NCBI GenBank assembly: GCA_004154925.1
Contig: QJNS01000342.1
Location: 1 to 64,000 of the forward strand
Length of the DNA stretch: 64,000 nt
Direction: 5' to 3'
From: Monosporascus cannonballus
Lineage: Eukaryota; Ascomycota; Sordariomycetes; Xylariales
Part shown: piece after piece, positions 61,535 to 64,000 of the stretch
Layout of the letters: every line of letters starts with the position of its first letter
How positions within the stretch are numbered: position 1 is the first letter of the stretch
Notes under the pieces: generated by a model
What the model saw: only the letters and a program-made list of their open reading frames with translations
Told to the model about the DNA's origin: nothing
Database searches by the model: none
Position numbers and translations under genes: made by a program

Positions 61535-62472
61535 TCAGCCGTGTCCTAAACCGCCCTGCATAGTACTCTGTGCGTAGCCTATCGATTGGATACTAGGTTT
61601 ATGACCCGGCTCGCGCAGCATCCCACCCAGGTTGACCAGCGACTGAGCGCTATTTGAATTATTGGCCTGGATCGCCGGACGAGGCTTCGGGATGAACATG
61701 ACCCATTTGTATACCGATGGAACAGCCGGGGAATACTCCATCAAGGCAGAATGAAACAACCAGAACTATCATTTTAGTTCAGATCTTTGTTAGTGGTAAA
61801 AGGGTAACGTACAAGTGAACTATCCATATGCGCCTCCTCATACAACTCCAGCAGCCCGAGGTGAGAAACCAGGACGCTAAAGCTGTGCCAACCCGCCCAG
61901 CGGACATATTTATCGCGATCGCTTGGTGTTGCAGTTGTCCTCAAGCTAAACAGCCACCATGCTAAGGCAAGCGATAACCGATGAACGGCAGATGCTTCTA
62001 CGTTCCATGCGGGAGAGGCAGGAACCCAAGGGACTTTGCCAAGGATGAAAAGTGCCACGCCGAGAACGGCTGAGGAATAAAGGATAAATTGAATTTCTCC
62101 ACTCGGACCGAAAAGTTCTAATTGGAACAACAACTTTCCCAAGTATTAGCTAGGCTACGGAAAATGCAGTGGTACACTTACATCGCCGAGTTGATTGGAT
62201 GCTATAGCCATGTAGGTAGCGCAGGTGGACCAGGTGGAGACGTCGATACTTAGGTGTTTTACTTCAGCTTGCCCAAGAGCGGCAAGGACAAAAGCGGCAA
62301 TACCGGAGGCCATTCGAAAGATCCAAAATGCTAAGGTCTTGTCACAGGGAAAGAACGAGTGTGTCTGCCACTTTCGACGTAGAGCTAGCACAGCCGAGGC
62401 GATACCAGTCAAGACGCTAATTAAGGCACCAATAAGGACTGCAGTTGCTTGTCCATTAGACGTGGGTGACAT
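61535..62472 (-). CDS. Polytopic membrane protein, three exons
   Basis: Exons 62472-62182, 62133-61813 and 61765-61535; introns of 48 bp (GTAAGT, GCTAATAC branch) and 47 bp (GTACGT...GATAG), both phase 0. The product is 280 aa. Hydrophobic segments include AVLIGALISVLTGIASAVL, FRMASGIAAFVLAALG, IQFILYSSAVLGVALFILG, LSLALAWWLFSL and a last one spanning the exon 2-3 junction. The tail is hydrophilic. Without the second intron the frame would stop after KDLN at 61774; the spliced form continues the membrane region and is preferred. Family not recognised. Confidence 0.75.
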
Positions 62473-62966
62473 TCTGTACAGACATGGTGTGACAAGGCGA
62501 AATCAGGAAGTGAAGATAGGAACCAGGGCAAATTGTAACATACAAGACAAAAAGAGCGACAACAAGGCAACCAGAACAGGGCGTCCTACAAGAAGGTGCA
62601 CTTTCAGGTTACACCTCACGAAGGTTCAGCCAGCAGACATATATACACAAAGGCTGGTGATCTAGGCCTTTTAAGGGCTGGGTCGTGGCGTCTCCCAGAC
62701 ATGAGTTAGGGATCTTGATCCGTAGCTGTCAGGAATCCATGCCATCTAGATAGACCTTTCGGGTCATTAACCCAGTTAGCATGATAAAAGCAATGACGAT
62801 AAAGGATCGCTTAGATGTTAACTAGGGTCTTGGCGTGCCTAAGTGGGAATACGCTTCCAACCCCCTGCTAACTTTCTGCGTAGAAAGTTAGCAGGGATTC
62901 GAGAAGAGGGAGCAACCCAAGTCCATAATCTGCAAAGGGGGTCTGAATGGGTAGACACGCAGAAAG
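62473..62966. other. Divergent promoter region
   Basis: It lies between the starts of the membrane-protein gene and the 300-aa gene. Apart from the perfect hairpin at 62863-62896 I see no gene or motif. Confidence 0.5.
62863..62896. repeat. Perfect 15-bp hairpin
   Basis: CCCTGCTAACTTTCT is followed by the loop GCGT and the exact complement AGAAAGTTAGCAGGG. It sits 70 bases upstream of the ATG at 62967. It could be a protein-binding palindrome, a leader-RNA hairpin or the footprint of an excised element. Confidence 0.85.
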
Positions 62967-63983
62967 ATGGCCTCGCCTTTTGTTCACATTCCCTATGAAC
63001 AAGTTCCGAACATTGATTTACTTGCTTATCAGCGTATTTACTTTGTTGTGCCTTCGAAGGCTCACTGGGAGGCCGTCATAGTTGAATGGAAAAGAATCCC
63101 ATTACCGGAGGCTGAGAAGAAAGAGTTCATTATATGTCGCTCGTCATCATTACCCTGCTGCCCTGAGGCTCCAATTGACCTAGCAGACGTATGCAGGAAC
63201 AGGCTTTGCAAGAAGCACTTTGTAAGTGGCGAGTGGATCAATGTCGGGTGAGTAGTCAAAGTTTGGTTGGGTCTCCTTAGAAGAAGCTTACGAATTTAGT
63301 CATAAACGAAAACGTCCCTTCACCGAATCATGGCCGAATTGCAAGCACCGACGCGAAAAAACCGTACGATCTTTCGTACGTAACTATGGCCGGCAGCCCA
63401 CTGAGATCGAGCCCGCAGCGACCACTCCGACACTGGCAGATAATACCGAGATCGAGCCCGCAGCGACCACGGCATTGGCAGAAAATACCGAGGAGCGAGC
63501 AATTATCGCAGCAGCACTAGACAAGTTCACCAGCGGCAGTGCCAAACTTGTCAGCCAGTGCGGTGGCTCCTCTGGTACAAGAGCTGAGGACCTGGAGAGA
63601 ATCCGAGCAAAGCACAAGGGAGTCAGCAAAGAATACCTAGACGAAGTATGTGAGGTGCTTTCAGGATTGCGGCTAAAGGATCAAACCTGTGCCCGAAGTG
63701 TTGACTGGAAGTGGGATTTTATCATTCGATGTATTCGAATCATTCAACGGAAAAGATATACTTGCGAATACTCTGCCTCTAAGGTATGGCAGGAAAGAGC
63801 GGTTTCTCGGGTGAATGCGATCGTGAATTCACTTGCTACAAGAATTGGGGCCTTCGCGTTGGTGGTTTACTCCTCTTTCGCTGGTAAGCGATGACTTCCT
63901 ACCTTAGCCGGGTCTACTCTGACAATATCAAGTAACCAACTTCAGATGGAATAAAGCTGGGAAGCCTGAGGCAGGAGGGATAG
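62967..63983 (+). CDS. 300-aa orphan protein, three exons
   Basis: Exons 62967-63247, 63300-63883 and 63946-63983; introns of 52 bp (GTGAGT...TTTAG, phase 2) and 62 bp (GTAAGC...TTCAG, phase 1). It starts MASPFVHIPYEQVPNIDLL. Exon 1 has a Cys-rich stretch (CRSSSLPCCPEAPI, CRNRLCKKHF). Exon 2 begins with a basic run (HKRKRPF, KHRREK), then two tandem copies of a TEIEPAATT unit, then a helical region with KHKGVSKEYLDEVCEVLSGL. The final exon is short (GIKLGSLRQEG) and close to the window edge, so a longer 3' end is possible with another acceptor. No family recognised. Confidence 0.65.
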
Positions 63984-64000
63984 TCGAAGGTGTCGTACAA

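Noticed and set aside
1..64000. Starship-type giant element or CRISPR array
   Set aside because: No tyrosine recombinase of that type and no regularly spaced short repeats were seen.

Overview
This window looks like nuclear DNA of a filamentous ascomycete (Pezizomycotina). Introns are short (about 46-94 bp) with GTAAGT/GTACGT donors and CTAAC-like branch sites. The proteins include fungal types such as Zn2Cys6, bZIP, BAH-PHD and an Est1-like protein. A 32.8-kb block carries the CpA-to-TpA decay expected of repeat-induced point mutation (RIP). I cannot name the species. All gene models below are read from the sequence alone.

Positions 1-32823 are an AT-rich block made almost entirely of RIP-degraded Ty3/gypsy chromoviruses of about 7.2 kb, nested in one another. 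Element A (270-14722, minus) has a TAAAC target duplication and was later invaded by element B (1999-9196, plus, duplication AGTTA). Element C (15024-22242, plus) has two complete LTRs but mismatched flanks and abuts a truncated element D (minus). The LTR of D was invaded by element E (25221-32435, minus, duplication AAAGG/AAAAA). Gag zinc knuckle, DSGA protease, YLDD reverse transcriptase, integrase and chromodomain traces remain. All four complete elements also hold a 594-nt antisense reading frame between the chromodomain and the 3' LTR. This is the most unusual feature of the window.

Positions 32824-40000 form a transition zone. Three reading frames beside the transposon block, and a ferric-reductase-like relic further on, are interrupted almost only by TAA/TAG codons that could have been CAA/CAG. 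The number of stops falls with distance from the block (at least six, then one, then one), which suggests RIP leakage. A diverged solo LTR and a 131-bp TG..CA element with a perfect duplication lie here too.

Positions 40000-63983 are GC-normal with intact, mostly intron-bearing genes. On the plus strand are a degenerate MADS-box-like protein, a bZIP factor and a 300-aa orphan. On the minus strand are two polytopic membrane proteins, a BAH-PHD chromatin reader, an Est1/Smg7-like protein, a TPR protein resembling the back half of a STAND protein, a small single-pass membrane protein, a short Zn2Cys6 protein and a 679-aa orphan. An unmutated solo LTR (42308-42726, duplication CCCTC) gives the near-native sequence of the repeat family. 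Density is low, with long stretches holding no supported gene. Several genes have nuclear or regulatory signatures, which fits an accessory or subtelomeric compartment, but no housekeeping synteny is visible to prove it.
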